Positions 17,679 through 27,138 are shown, counted from the first letter of the stretch. The stretch is 61,799 nt of DNA from Candidatus Anammoxibacter sp. (GCA_021777105.1 JAIQZQ010000055.1:1-61799), one strand, 5' to 3'. Notes: generated by a model not told the origin, from the sequence alone. Numbers and translations are program-made.

Positions 17679-18518
17679 TCAACGCAAAAATGACGTAAAC
17701 CCAAACTCCTGAAACAAATTGTAAACCTCCTGCTCATTAACGCCGTTTACTCGGCACGCTTCCAGGCTAAAATCAATGGGAACCTCTGTGTTAATAGTCA
17801 CAAGAAATTTTGAAAGCCTGGCCTGATCCGCGTATTGTTTCAGATTTTCCTTCACTTTTCTTGCGGTTATTTTGTCTGCGTTATCCAGCGCGCATTCTAC
17901 AGATCCCCACTCCTTTACAAGTTTAAGAGCAGTCTTATCTCCAATCCCTGGAACACCCGGCACATTGTCGGATCTGTCTCCAACTAACGCCAGCAAATCC
18001 GTCATTTGTGAAGGTTTTATCCCTCTTTTAACGGCAAGCTTTTCAACATCATAAAAAGCGTTAGTTTGCGTATTAAACATTTTCACCTTTTCGTTCATCA
18101 ATTGTTCCAAATCCTTATCCCGTGATACCATGGCTGTTTCAACGCTTTCATCCGCCACTTTTTTTACAATAGTCCCAATCACGTCGTCAGCCTCATAACC
18201 TTCGCATACAAATATTGGTATATTATAAGCTTTTACAACCCGCTCAATATTTTGAATTTGCGGCGCGAGATCTTCAGGCATCGGCTTCCTGTTTGATTTG
18301 TATTCTTCAAAACATTTGTGCCTGAAAGTAGGGCCTTTTACATCAAATGCCACAGCAAGGTAATCCGGATTTTGATTTTTGATCAATTTTCGTAACGCCG
18401 ACGTAAAACCATATACGGCGTTAACCGGCGCGCCTGAAGGCGACGACAATTGAGGAATAGCGTAATACGACTGAAATATTTGGGCATGCCCGTCAATTAA
18501 AAAGAATTTTTTACACAT
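17679..18518 (-). CDS. Stand-alone 5'-3' exonuclease, Pol I N-terminal domain type
   Basis: The 279-residue protein matches the 5' nuclease domain of DNA polymerase I, which removes RNA primers and flaps. Visible are KKFFLIDGHAQIFQSYYAIP, AVFD-type AVAFDVKGPTFRH, CEGYEADDVIGTIVKK, SRDKDLEQLM and the helix-hairpin-helix GDRSDNVPGVPGIGDKTALK. The acidic metal ligands appear intact. It ends at GFTSFLR, exactly where Pol I would continue into its 3'-5' exonuclease and polymerase domains, and those are not encoded nearby. Its place before coaE and rho is where many genomes keep full-length polA. Confidence 0.9.
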   Translation of the reverse strand: MCKKFFLIDGHAQIFQSYYAIPQLSSPSGAPVNAVYGFTSALRKLIKNQNPDYLAVAFDVKGPTFRHKCFEEYKSNRKPMPEDLAPQIQNIERVVKAYNIPIFVCEGYEADDVIGTIVKKVADESVETAMVSRDKDLEQLMNEKVKMFNTQTNAFYDVEKLAVKRGIKPSQMTDLLALVGDRSDNVPGVPGIGDKTALKLVKEWGSVECALDNADKITARKVKENLKQYADQARLSKFLVTINTEVPIDFSLEACRVNGVNEQEVYNLFQEFGFTSFLR

Positions 18519-19303
18519 GGTTAAAGATCAAAAAGCAGACATAGAAGCAGTTAAAGAAGTTTAGCGTTGATAATATCGCCTCAAAATAAAAATTAACGCA
18601 AAAAGGGAAACTGTCTACCAAAAACGGCTTTTGAGGTATTTTGATATCCGTGGAAAAGCAAAGATAAAGAAATGCGCAAAATTAGATAGCTTTCTAATTG
18701 AATATATTTCAGGTCTTTTTTTATCCTGATATTTAGTTAAAACAGTATTTGTCTAGGTAATTACAGGGCTATAATACTCTCAATCTTTGATCGTAAGCAA
18801 TTTTAATAGAGGCTGGTTCTTTAATTTATGCAATACATTAATATGTTCAAATGGCCAGATTTGAAAAAATAGCCTTGAAGTTATATACAGGACAGTTCAA
18901 CATCAAAAAACAATCAAACTGTAGTGGGCGGTTAAAATTTCGGTTAAAATATAATTTGGGATTCCTTTACAACACAATTAAGAAGGTTCAGTCAACGCTA
19001 TAATCCGTTTATGGAATTAAATGGTTTGGCATGTAAACGAGGCGCGCAAAAGAACAGACAAGCAATTTAAAAGGAAAACAAACACTAAGGCACAAATTTT
19101 GAGGATTGCGCTAAATTGATAATGGTTTTAATGAGTTAGTACGCTATCATTTTTAATCAAATATGTCAAGAATATTTTTACACAGAGCCAAACTCTCCTA
19201 TTTCGCTTGACATGAAAATAAGGATAAAGTACTATGCTACCAGTAATTATGTTAATTTTAAAAAAAAATAATTTACGCCTTTTGCTCATAATGGAGTTGT
19301 TTT
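18519..19303. other. Intergenic region, no gene recognised
   Basis: This 785-bp stretch separates the minus-strand exonuclease operon from the plus-strand ExeA-like gene. No reading frame with ribosome-binding site and protein-like content, and no tRNA-like fold, was found. The only supported element is a sigma-70-type promoter at 19207-19235. Confidence 0.6.
19207..19235 (+). promoter_or_regulatory. Sigma-70-type promoter for the ExeA-like ATPase gene
   Basis: TTGACA (19207-19212), exactly 17 bases, then TACTAT (19230-19235): a perfect -35 and a -10 with one deviation from TATAAT. The expected transcript start is about 60 bp before the TTG start codon at 19304. Confidence 0.65.
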
Positions 19304-20101
19304 TTGTATGAACAGTATTGGGGTTTAAATAGGCTGCCTTTTGAAAACGTTCCAGACCCGGAGTTTGTTTTTTTATCTTCAAAACATGACGAAGCCTTAA
19401 TGAGATTAATATACGCCACAAAATCTCAAAAAGGAGCTGCTATGCTTACCGGCGAAGTCGGTTGCGGCAAAACCACCACGAGCCGAGTGTTTATCCAGGG
19501 CCTGTCAGCTGATGAATACGAAATAGGCCTTGTCGCAAATCCGATGCTCTCTCCGTTCGATTTCTTAAAAGAGATCCTATACCAGCTTGGTTGCGATCAA
19601 ACCGCCGACACAAAAGCCGGCCTTCTCAGGATTTTAAATGAAACCATGATGGAGAACCTGCAACAAGACAAAAAAACAGTCCTAATAATTGACGAAGCGC
19701 AAGCAATAGAAGACGTAAACACCCTTGAAGAATTGAGATTGTTGCTAAATTTCCAGCTAAATGATAAATTCCTGTTAACCCTTATACTTATAGGACAACC
19801 GGAATTAAAGGATAAAGTGGCAAGTATACCACAACTTCAGTCAAGGATCTCCATATCTTATCATCTCCGTCCTCTGGGTTTTGAAGACACAGCCCGATAT
19901 ATAGTATTTCGCCTTAAAAAAGCCGGCGCAAAAAAAGTGATGTTTACCAAAGAGGCCATTAAAAAGATCTATACACATTCAACCGGCGTGCCCAGAAGGA
20001 TAAACAATCTTTGCGATCTATGTTTGCTGGTCGGCTACAGCGCGCAGGCAAAACTGATTGATTCTAAAGTAGTTCAAAAGGTCATTGAAGACGATATTTA
20101 A
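19304..20101 (+). CDS. ExeA/GspA-like AAA ATPase
   Basis: A 265-residue AAA+ ATPase of the ExeA type. It starts YEQYWGLNRLPFENVPDPEF with FLSSKHDEALMRLIYAT, then Walker A TGEVGCGKTTTSR, Walker B VLIIDEAQAI and sensor/second region LILIGQPELKDKV with RISISYHLRPL. The C-terminal winged-helix end RRINNLCDLCLLVGYSAQAK is present. It lacks the periplasmic peptidoglycan-binding tail of full ExeA. Close relatives sit in polysaccharide/exosortase-type loci, and here an HD-GYP protein and Wza/Wzc follow. TTG start at 19304 with GGAG seven bases upstream. Likely an energy or assembly factor for surface export. Confidence 0.85.
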   Translation: MYEQYWGLNRLPFENVPDPEFVFLSSKHDEALMRLIYATKSQKGAAMLTGEVGCGKTTTSRVFIQGLSADEYEIGLVANPMLSPFDFLKEILYQLGCDQTADTKAGLLRILNETMMENLQQDKKTVLIIDEAQAIEDVNTLEELRLLLNFQLNDKFLLTLILIGQPELKDKVASIPQLQSRISISYHLRPLGFEDTARYIVFRLKKAGAKKVMFTKEAIKKIYTHSTGVPRRINNLCDLCLLVGYSAQAKLIDSKVVQKVIEDDI

Positions 20102-20249
20102 AGTTATATATTTAAGCTACCGCTTAAAATTAATTTACGCTTTATTATAGAATAATGTAAAATATTGTTGCGCCAACCTTGCAAAATCCTGTTTTTGCAA
20201 GATTAACCGCGCAAATTTATTAATTGTGAGAAAGTAAAGGAAAAATTAG

Positions 20250-21359
20250 ATGGCGCGACTAACAGATATGATAAGAAAAGGCGTGCAAGGCATAGAGGAG
20301 AAGCCTGAGTCTAAAATAAAAAAAGACGACCAGCCCAAAATACAAAAAGACCAGATATCTTTACGAAACATTGCAGAATTAAAATCATCTTCAACAAATT
20401 TGCAAACACGCCCTAAAACCCAGCCGGAGCCGTCAGTTGAAAACAAAAAAGAAAACCTGGAAAATGTAACAAAACTCTACAAGACAGCATACGACTACGT
20501 AATAAAAAACGGTGAAACCGCAAAACAGGGCGGCAAAATAGACTTGAAAGACGGCGCGAGGATTATCGCAAAAATGATAAAAAACCCGCGCGGCGTAGAG
20601 ATTCTGTACGGCAAAGCCATAAACGCCAAGGAAGACCTGGACCCGATTGTGTCAAACATGGTAAATGTCGCTATTTATTCCATAAAGATTGGAATAGGCC
20701 TTAAATATCCAAATGAAAAATTGCTGGCTTTGGGGTTAGCCGGTTTGCTGCATGATTTTGGAATGTTTAAAGTGCCTGACAGCATATTACATAAAACCGG
20801 AAAATTAACCGATCAGGAATTCGGGGAAATAAAAAAACACCCAATTCACGGTTATGAAATAATTAAACTGCTCGGCGACAAATACATTTGGCTTGCGGAA
20901 GTGCTGCTTCAGGAGCATGAACGAGAAGGCGGCCAGGGTTACCCAAAAAAACTCAAAGGCGACGATATAAGGGAATACGCCAAAATCGTTGCCCTGGCTG
21001 ATGTGTTCGAAGGCCTAACTCATAAACGGCCCCAGAGAAAAAAGCTGCTCCCTTACGACGCAACAAAAAAGATACTAGCGGAAGCCAGAGGCCTTTACGC
21101 CACAAACGTTGTTAAGGTTTTATTGCAAAAGTTAGGCTGTTTCCCGCTTGAAAGTTATGTCAAACTTAGCTCCAACGCCATAGCCCAGGTTGTAGACGTC
21201 AATGAAAAGGTCCCGCTTCGCCCAACAGTAGAGCTTATTTTTGACCCGCAAGGGAATAAGCTTAACGATAAAAAGATAATTAAATTATATGAAAATACTT
21301 TAGTGCATATTGTTGAATCTGTTTATGAAGAGGATTTACCGCAAGAAGAGGAATTATAA
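20250..21359 (+). CDS. HD-GYP-type phosphohydrolase
   Basis: The 369-residue protein has a polar N-terminus (1-75) and a C-terminal HD-GYP-like domain. Seen are L-L-H168-D169 in a GLLHDFGMFKVPDSILHKTG block, KLTDQEFGEIKKHPIHGYEI, an H-E-R-E pair and GGQGYP with G230-Y231-P232. HD-GYP enzymes hydrolyse cyclic di-GMP or related nucleotides. The usual H-D-x-G-K has M in place of the lysine, so activity may be altered. Next to exopolysaccharide export genes, cyclic-di-GMP turnover is a sensible role but not shown. Start ATG after GTAAAGGA. Confidence 0.85.
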   Translation: MARLTDMIRKGVQGIEEKPESKIKKDDQPKIQKDQISLRNIAELKSSSTNLQTRPKTQPEPSVENKKENLENVTKLYKTAYDYVIKNGETAKQGGKIDLKDGARIIAKMIKNPRGVEILYGKAINAKEDLDPIVSNMVNVAIYSIKIGIGLKYPNEKLLALGLAGLLHDFGMFKVPDSILHKTGKLTDQEFGEIKKHPIHGYEIIKLLGDKYIWLAEVLLQEHEREGGQGYPKKLKGDDIREYAKIVALADVFEGLTHKRPQRKKLLPYDATKKILAEARGLYATNVVKVLLQKLGCFPLESYVKLSSNAIAQVVDVNEKVPLRPTVELIFDPQGNKLNDKKIIKLYENTLVHIVESVYEEDLPQEEEL

Positions 21360-21724
21360 AACTGAGTCCTAAAATATTTGCTTTTCAGGGTTAGGGGATA
21401 TAAAGGATTAAAATATTTCTAAATAAATTAAAACGCTATTCCTTTACATTTCTAAAGTCCATTATAACTAATATTCAAGGGCGGCATGGCCCCGCTTATC
21501 TAAGTCTTCCATTAACGTTATAAAACAAAGATTATCTCCATTTATATTCAGCATTATTTTAAATGCGATTAAAAATCTTATTATTTAACCATCTCTCGAA
21601 ACGGCTTCAATAAATAATATTTTGATAATAATATTGCGCGTTTTTAAGCAAATTGTCAAACACTTGTAGTTAAATTTCAAGAGACAAAAAAATAATCAAC
21701 CAAATCTATAAGGAGGCCTATTAA
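21360..21724. other. Intergenic region before the exopolysaccharide export genes
   Basis: This 365-bp AT-rich stretch contains no gene I can support. It ends in an AGGAGG ribosome-binding site (about 21712-21717) for the Wza-like gene. I see no confident promoter motif. Confidence 0.5.
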
Positions 21725-22957
21725 ATGCAAAAAAGGTTTGTAATTGTTGCAGTCATAGCCTTTTTAGCTTCGGGTTGCATGATTTTTAAAGAAGAACTGC
21801 CCATATCAACAGAGCCGTATTTAAAAAATTATGAGATAGCGCTGGCAAAAGATAAAAAAGACCACTCAGACGTTAAAGACGAAGGGATTTATGAACCGCC
21901 GCCCAGCTACCCTGAAAATGTCGCGCATAAAAATGTGATAGGCTTTGACGAATACGTTGTTGGCCCCACGGACGAATTGGTTATTGTGACCTGGAAAGGA
22001 TCTGAAAAAAAGGTTAGCCCCATAACCATTCGCCCAGACGGCAAGATATCATACTCTTTCCTCGAAGACATGTATGTAACAGGGATGACGCCCACTGAAG
22101 TTGACGATTTGATAACAAGCAAGGTTAAGGACTTTCTTAAAAACCCTAAACTCGATTTAATGGTTAAAAATTATCGGCATAAACAAGTCGCGCTTTCAGG
22201 CCCGATTAAATCCGTGCAGGGCAGAAAAACCGGACCCGGCATATATCCATTAACAGGCAGAATTACATTATTGGATCAATTGTTGCAAGCCGGCGGCGTC
22301 AAAGACGATGTCGCTGATTTAACCAGGGTAAAACTGACGCGCATGGGCAAAACCTACATTGTAAATGTGGCAGACATGATGAAATCAAGCACAACGGCAG
22401 CCCCGGACATTGTGCTTGAAGCAGGCGACATTATTGTGGTGCCGGAATTCAAAAGATTAGAGATAAAAAAACTTGACCCAAATATTGTTTATGTTTTTGG
22501 CGAAGTTAAGAGAGAAGGCATATTTAAATTGCCCGGCAAACTAAACATTCTGGACGTTATAGGCGGCGTCGGAGGATTTAAGAAAAACGCTAAAAAAAAC
22601 GATGTAAAGATATTAAGAGGCGATCTGGGCGACCCTGTAATTTTAAAATCCGATGTTAAAAGGCTTCTTAAAAAGAACGACCTTACTCAGCTGCTTTCAG
22701 TCCAAAACGGAGACGTTATTTACGTTGCGTCAACCTTATTGGGAAAGATAGACAATTTCTCATTAAAGGTCAAGGAGCTGCTGAACCTGGCGCAAAAGCC
22801 CGCAATATATAGAGACTTATACACAACCGGCGGATGGGGCAGGATAGACACGGGCGAGCCGATTACCGGCATTGACGACGATGAATTTGGTGCCCAAGGA
22901 GCAGGAGGCTCCTCAAGCCAAATAGGGTCTGTTGACCTCCTGATACGAGGAGAGTAA
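21725..22957 (+). CDS. Polysaccharide export lipoprotein, Wza-like
   Basis: The 410-residue outer-membrane export protein starts with a lipoprotein signal, VIAFLASGC (Cys18 as lipid site). The poly-export domain reads GFDEYVVGPTDELVIVTWKG, PITIRPDGKISYSFLEDMYV and MTPTEVDDLITSKVKDFLKN. SLBB repeats follow, with GPGIYPLTGRITLLDQLLQA and GIFKLPGKLNILDVIGGVGG. It forms the export channel with the Wzc-like partner encoded 36 bp downstream. An AGGAGG site precedes the ATG. Confidence 0.93.
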   Translation: MQKRFVIVAVIAFLASGCMIFKEELPISTEPYLKNYEIALAKDKKDHSDVKDEGIYEPPPSYPENVAHKNVIGFDEYVVGPTDELVIVTWKGSEKKVSPITIRPDGKISYSFLEDMYVTGMTPTEVDDLITSKVKDFLKNPKLDLMVKNYRHKQVALSGPIKSVQGRKTGPGIYPLTGRITLLDQLLQAGGVKDDVADLTRVKLTRMGKTYIVNVADMMKSSTTAAPDIVLEAGDIIVVPEFKRLEIKKLDPNIVYVFGEVKREGIFKLPGKLNILDVIGGVGGFKKNAKKNDVKILRGDLGDPVILKSDVKRLLKKNDLTQLLSVQNGDVIYVASTLLGKIDNFSLKVKELLNLAQKPAIYRDLYTTGGWGRIDTGEPITGIDDDEFGAQGAGGSSSQIGSVDLLIRGE

Positions 22958-22993
22958 ATATTTTCGCAATAATTTTTGTAACTATTTTCACAC

Positions 22994-25471
22994 ATGTCGC
23001 AATACGAACTTAATTTACGAGATTATGTCCGAATCGCAAGAAAACGGAAGTATATCATAATTTTCACAATGTTCTCACTTGGCTTTTTTAGCTACTTCTT
23101 TGCCAACATGCAGAAGCCAACCCCCCTCTACCGATCATTTGCCAGCGTCAAAATCGAACAATCCACAACCATGACCGGCCTCTACCTTCAAAATCTAACA
23201 TACAATGACTCTGACATTATGGAGACACAAACAACCGTTATAAGGAGCCTGCCGTTAATGGAAAAAATAGCTAAACGAATGGGCGCAATAGACGAAGACC
23301 TAACCCCTGAAGAGATCCGTTCAAACAGACAATACCTCGACAGGGTTTTGCGTTTTAAGAGAATGGTCGGCACCGATATTGAAGGTTACACAAATATCAT
23401 GAATATTAATGTGACCGGCACAGATCCAAAAGAGGTGCAGGAATTGGCAAACACCGTCGCGACTGTGTTTAAGGAAGAAAACACCAAAGAGAAAAATAAA
23501 AGAACTATAGAGGCCCGCAAATTTATCGAAAAACGCCTTAACGAAGTCGAAACGGAACTTAACGACGTCCAGAACGAGATCAAAACTTTTAAAGAGGAAA
23601 ACAGGTTTATTGACGAGATGATGGAGGTTACGGACCTGATTCAAAAGATTAATGAATTAGAGTTAAAGCTTCAGGAATTGGGCGACAAGAAAAAAGATAT
23701 GGAGTTATTAATTGATCAACTTGAGCAACAGTCTACAATCTCAAGAGATAACGCAATCAAATTAATCGCAGACGAAAAGGATCCCACATTCTTTAATATG
23801 AACAGGAAGCGAACGCAAATGTTGACGGAAAGGGAAGTGCTTCTGGTTGAATTTACCGGCAAATACTTTGGAGTAATTGCGCTGGACGTGCAATTGAAGG
23901 AAATTGAAAAAAACATGATGAACCACCTCAAAAAAAGACATGAGACTATGGTAAGACTTGAAGAGGACGTAAAATCCCAATTAGACAGGGTAAAAGACCG
24001 GCATAAACAATTGCCCGGCATGGCATTTACCCTTGACGACCTGGAATATGAGTTAAAGAATACACGAGAGCTTTATCGAGATCTTACCGTAAAGCACCAG
24101 GAGATATTAATAAAATCGTCGGAAATGGTGGAAGAAGTTAGCATTGTAAGACCGGCCCTTGAGCCTCGGAGCCAAATAAATCCTCCAAAAGTCGGGGCCA
24201 CAACCGGCATAGGAACAATGGTGGGGCTTTTACTAGGGCTTGTCATTGCGTTTGTGCTTGAAACCATGGACACGTCAATAGGCACAATTGAAGATGTTGA
24301 AGGCTTTTTGGACATACCGGTGCTTGGAGTTATTCCATTGATCCGCCCGGAAGAAATCAGAGCCACTCTGGAAAAAAAAGGCGACATCGAACAATCCGCC
24401 GAGTCGCTCGAAATGAACGCGCGCCTTATCTCGCATTTTGCGCCCAAGTCCAATCTGGCCGAAAGCTTTAGGGCGTTAAGAACCAGCATTAAATTCCTTG
24501 TGCTTGAGAAAAACATAAAAACCCTTATGGTCACAAGCTCAACCGCGCGGGAAGGCAAATCAACAACCATGGCTAATATGGCGTTAACCCTCGCCCAGAT
24601 CGGCAGCAGAGTGTTGCTGGTGGACGCTGATTTACGAAAACCAATGGTAAACAGAGTATTCGGCATAGAAAAAGAGCCGGGGTTGACGGATATAATACTC
24701 GGCAACTACGAGTGGCGGGACACGATTAAAACCGTCACCGATATCATGATGGGACGCCTGGGCATGGAGGATATCATGACAAGCCCCGGCATCGACAACC
24801 TGAATATTATAACCGCGGGCACACATTCCCCAAACACAACGGAGTTGGTAAGCTCTCAAAGAATGTCCGACTTCCTTGACGAAGCTAAAGAGGATTTTGA
24901 CGTCGTTTTGGTTGACTGCCCTCCTGTGCTCCAAGCCACCGACTCTGTAATTATAAGCACAAAAGTTGACGCGGTAGTGCTTATTTATTGGGCCGGCAAG
25001 ATACAAAGGGGCGCCCTTAAACGAGCAAAATCGCAAATAGACAATGTCAACGCGTCCGTTATCGGCATTGTGTTAAATGGATTAAAGCCGGAAGTAAGCG
25101 CGGATTACAAATATTACGGATACTACTCATATTACGGTTATGGAGACGCCAGGGATGAGATGAAAAAGACCGTATGGACAACAATTAAAGAACGCATCCC
25201 AATGCCTCTGTTTATAACCAAAACTCAGGTAAAGCTAACAAGCTTTATTAAGGAAAAGGATTTATTTAGGAAATTTATTAACGCTTTTGGACCGGTTAAA
25301 AGCGGGCTCAAGTCATTTATCGAACATAGACATGTTGAAAGAGTTATAAAATGGGCTCCTGTCCGGTTTTTTGCCAGCAATAGATTTCTGTATGTTGTAA
25401 AGGCAATATTAACCGCCATAGCTTTTGCTATAATGATAGCAGGGCTATACTGGCAAATATTTTTAATGTAA
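22994..25471 (+). CDS. Wzc-like chain-length/bacterial tyrosine kinase
   Basis: The 825-residue protein couples a Wzz-type chain-length domain to a BY-kinase. Order: TM1 (about 19-38), periplasmic coiled coils (about 160-385), TM2 (about 405-425), then kinase with Walker A SSTAREGKSTT, Walker A' LLVDADLRKP and Walker B VVLVDCPPV. A Tyr cluster with eight Tyr in twelve residues (705-716) is the autophosphorylation tail. Unusually the protein does not end there: about 107 further basic and aromatic residues follow, finishing in a predicted third membrane helix (KAILTAIAFAIMIAGLYW). It follows wza and controls polymer length and export. Confidence 0.92.
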   Translation: MSQYELNLRDYVRIARKRKYIIIFTMFSLGFFSYFFANMQKPTPLYRSFASVKIEQSTTMTGLYLQNLTYNDSDIMETQTTVIRSLPLMEKIAKRMGAIDEDLTPEEIRSNRQYLDRVLRFKRMVGTDIEGYTNIMNINVTGTDPKEVQELANTVATVFKEENTKEKNKRTIEARKFIEKRLNEVETELNDVQNEIKTFKEENRFIDEMMEVTDLIQKINELELKLQELGDKKKDMELLIDQLEQQSTISRDNAIKLIADEKDPTFFNMNRKRTQMLTEREVLLVEFTGKYFGVIALDVQLKEIEKNMMNHLKKRHETMVRLEEDVKSQLDRVKDRHKQLPGMAFTLDDLEYELKNTRELYRDLTVKHQEILIKSSEMVEEVSIVRPALEPRSQINPPKVGATTGIGTMVGLLLGLVIAFVLETMDTSIGTIEDVEGFLDIPVLGVIPLIRPEEIRATLEKKGDIEQSAESLEMNARLISHFAPKSNLAESFRALRTSIKFLVLEKNIKTLMVTSSTAREGKSTTMANMALTLAQIGSRVLLVDADLRKPMVNRVFGIEKEPGLTDIILGNYEWRDTIKTVTDIMMGRLGMEDIMTSPGIDNLNIITAGTHSPNTTELVSSQRMSDFLDEAKEDFDVVLVDCPPVLQATDSVIISTKVDAVVLIYWAGKIQRGALKRAKSQIDNVNASVIGIVLNGLKPEVSADYKYYGYYSYYGYGDARDEMKKTVWTTIKERIPMPLFITKTQVKLTSFIKEKDLFRKFINAFGPVKSGLKSFIEHRHVERVIKWAPVRFFASNRFLYVVKAILTAIAFAIMIAGLYWQIFLM

Positions 25472-25491
25472 TAAGTCTTTTCATAATAAAC

Positions 25492-25761
25492 ATGAAACCA
25501 AAGCTAAAGCAAAACATGTATGTTAGAGACATTAAGGACGAAATAGCCGTTTACGACGAGCATACCGGCCATGTCCATTTTCTAAACCAGACAGCCGCGT
25601 TCATTTTAGAGCTTTGCAATGGAACCAATACTAAAAACGATATTGTAGCCAAAATGGAGGAAAAGTATGAAGTCGCTAACGAAGTGGCGGAAAAAGACGT
25701 TGAAGATGTTTTAAAAAATTTGCGGGAAAACAACATGCTTGAAGAAATCATTGTAAACTAA
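25492..25761 (+). CDS. Orphan PqqD-like protein (peptide-binding fold)
   Basis: The 89-residue protein has the PqqD/RiPP-recognition pattern: three N-terminal beta strands (YVRDIKDEIAVYDEHTGHVH), the FLNQTAAFILELCNGTNTKN motif, then two helices with DVEDVLKNLRENNMLEE. In RiPP pathways this fold binds a leader peptide, but no radical-SAM enzyme or precursor peptide is nearby. It lies 20 bp after the Wzc-like gene and is probably co-transcribed, so a role in binding a peptide segment of the export machinery is possible. Family call fairly sure, role unknown. Confidence 0.8.
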   Translation: MKPKLKQNMYVRDIKDEIAVYDEHTGHVHFLNQTAAFILELCNGTNTKNDIVAKMEEKYEVANEVAEKDVEDVLKNLRENNMLEEIIVN

Positions 25762-25826
25762 ACGCAATCCCGGCAGAGAAAAAACATATCAACAAGGCGG
25801 TTTGTGACAGAGAAAAGTATCGCCGG

Positions 25827-26357
25827 TTAAACTTGCACGCTTTCTTTTAGCAGAAGCCCGATGTCAAAATTTTCATTTTCAGTTGTGAAATTCGTAAACA
25901 ACCACGGCTCATTTGTAAAACATGAAAGTTTAGAATTAGCCAAAACAAGCTTTCCATTCTCCTCTTCCTCTGTTTTATCGTTGGCGACAAGGATCATTGG
26001 TATGGAGAGTTCCATTTCGCCGTAATCAGCCGTGATTTTTGTTTTAACATTTCCGGCGATCATGTTTGCAAGCTCCCCTACCGCGTCAATCACCTCTGTT
26101 GTGAAGTCCGGCATCTCTTCCATCATCATGCTTGAAGCAATCTTTAACGAAAATTTTTCCGAGCAAAAAAGCCCGATAATGCCGTGGTACTTGCCCATAA
26201 AACTAACCATCGCGGCCACGTCTGATTTTATATGCGTCTCTGTCGTCAACGCGGAGCCGTTGAATTTCAGGTCAAGCATTATCATTGTTTCAAACAATGT
26301 TGTTGTGGCGGACACTATATCTTTTGAAATATCTTCCGAAACCTCTTTTAGTTCCAT
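25827..26357 (-). CDS. CheX-like chemotaxis phosphatase
   Basis: The 176-residue protein resembles CheX of the CheC/CheX/FliY family, which dephosphorylates CheY-P. The active-site pattern E-x-x-N is in DAVGELANMIAGNVKTKI (residues about 90-107). The preceding GIIGLFCSEKFSLKIASSMM matches the family's beta-strand/helix. Only one E-x-x-N motif is visible, as in CheX. It faces the exopolysaccharide genes and follows a PilZ protein gene in the same direction, so it may serve chemotaxis-like signalling at a surface. Confidence 0.82.
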   Translation of the reverse strand: MELKEVSEDISKDIVSATTTLFETMIMLDLKFNGSALTTETHIKSDVAAMVSFMGKYHGIIGLFCSEKFSLKIASSMMMEEMPDFTTEVIDAVGELANMIAGNVKTKITADYGEMELSIPMILVANDKTEEEENGKLVLANSKLSCFTNEPWLFTNFTTENENFDIGLLLKESVQV

Positions 26358-26448
26358 ATTTTTTTCCTTTTATTTTAAAACCACGCGTTTTTATTTTACA
26401 CTTAACATGTCCCTTGTTAATAGCGCATTGCCGACTATCAGCCCTTTA

Positions 26449-27138
26449 TTATACCCGAACCCATTTATCTATTTTTGTATTGCAAATCTCATCAACTTGT
26501 TTCCGGTCAAATACTTTAAATTCCAACCCAATGCCGGGAATTACTAAACCCTTTCCCCATTCATGGCCCCAGCATACTTTTCCGCACATCGGAGTCTGAT
26601 CTTCAATGTCCTTTATTATAAACCAGGCGCTATCGCCAGGTTGCCACACATTAGTTGAAAAAATAAAACATCCGCCTTTAGACACATTCATAGTTATTGA
26701 GCGCTCAACATTTGCATGGTCAAAACTGTTTGTTGATGAAAGAAGGACGTTAAAATTTAAATTTATCCTTTTCTCAGTAGCAACCTTTCTTGCTTCAAAT
26801 GCTTTGCAATGCCTGTTTGCAAAATCATCCAGGCTTCCGCCTTCATTGGATTGCCCCTCATAAAAAAGCCCTATTGTTTCAGTGTCGTTATCGCACCGCA
26901 ATTCAGCGACGGGAAAATGTTTAGAAATATTGCGAACCAGCTCCGACTCATTTTTAGGCGCTCGCAACTTTGTGTTAAGGTCGATCAATACTCCGCAATA
27001 CGGCACATTTGCCATCAAGTCATACAATTCCCTGAACGTGCCGACCGTGTCGAATTTAATGTTTAACTTGTCTATTGCAGAGTGATAAATCTCTCTGGTT
27101 TTCCCTTCCGGGGCCAGGAGTAATAATCGCAAATCCAT
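26449..27138 (-). CDS. PilZ-domain protein with receiver-like N-terminus
   Basis: The 229-residue protein has a C-terminal PilZ domain (about 118-225), a cyclic-di-GMP receptor fold. The binding signature appears as K-R-I-N-L in place of the usual R-x-x-x-R, then NVSKGGCFIF for (D/N)-x-S-x-x-G. The family end GIGLEFKVF is present. The first 110 residues (LRLLLLAPEGKTREIYHSAI and YCGVLIDL) look like a degenerate response-regulator or YajQ-like region without a clear phosphorylation pocket. The incomplete arginine motif leaves nucleotide binding uncertain. The CheX-like gene follows. Confidence 0.78.
   Translation of the reverse strand: MDLRLLLLAPEGKTREIYHSAIDKLNIKFDTVGTFRELYDLMANVPYCGVLIDLNTKLRAPKNESELVRNISKHFPVAELRCDNDTETIGLFYEGQSNEGGSLDDFANRHCKAFEARKVATEKRINLNFNVLLSSTNSFDHANVERSITMNVSKGGCFIFSTNVWQPGDSAWFIIKDIEDQTPMCGKVCWGHEWGKGLVIPGIGLEFKVFDRKQVDEICNTKIDKWVRV

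Noticed and set aside
17638..18518. Frameshifted polA
   Set aside because: No polymerase-like residues could be read in any frame of the 143 bp downstream of the stop, so a simple frameshift does not explain the short gene.
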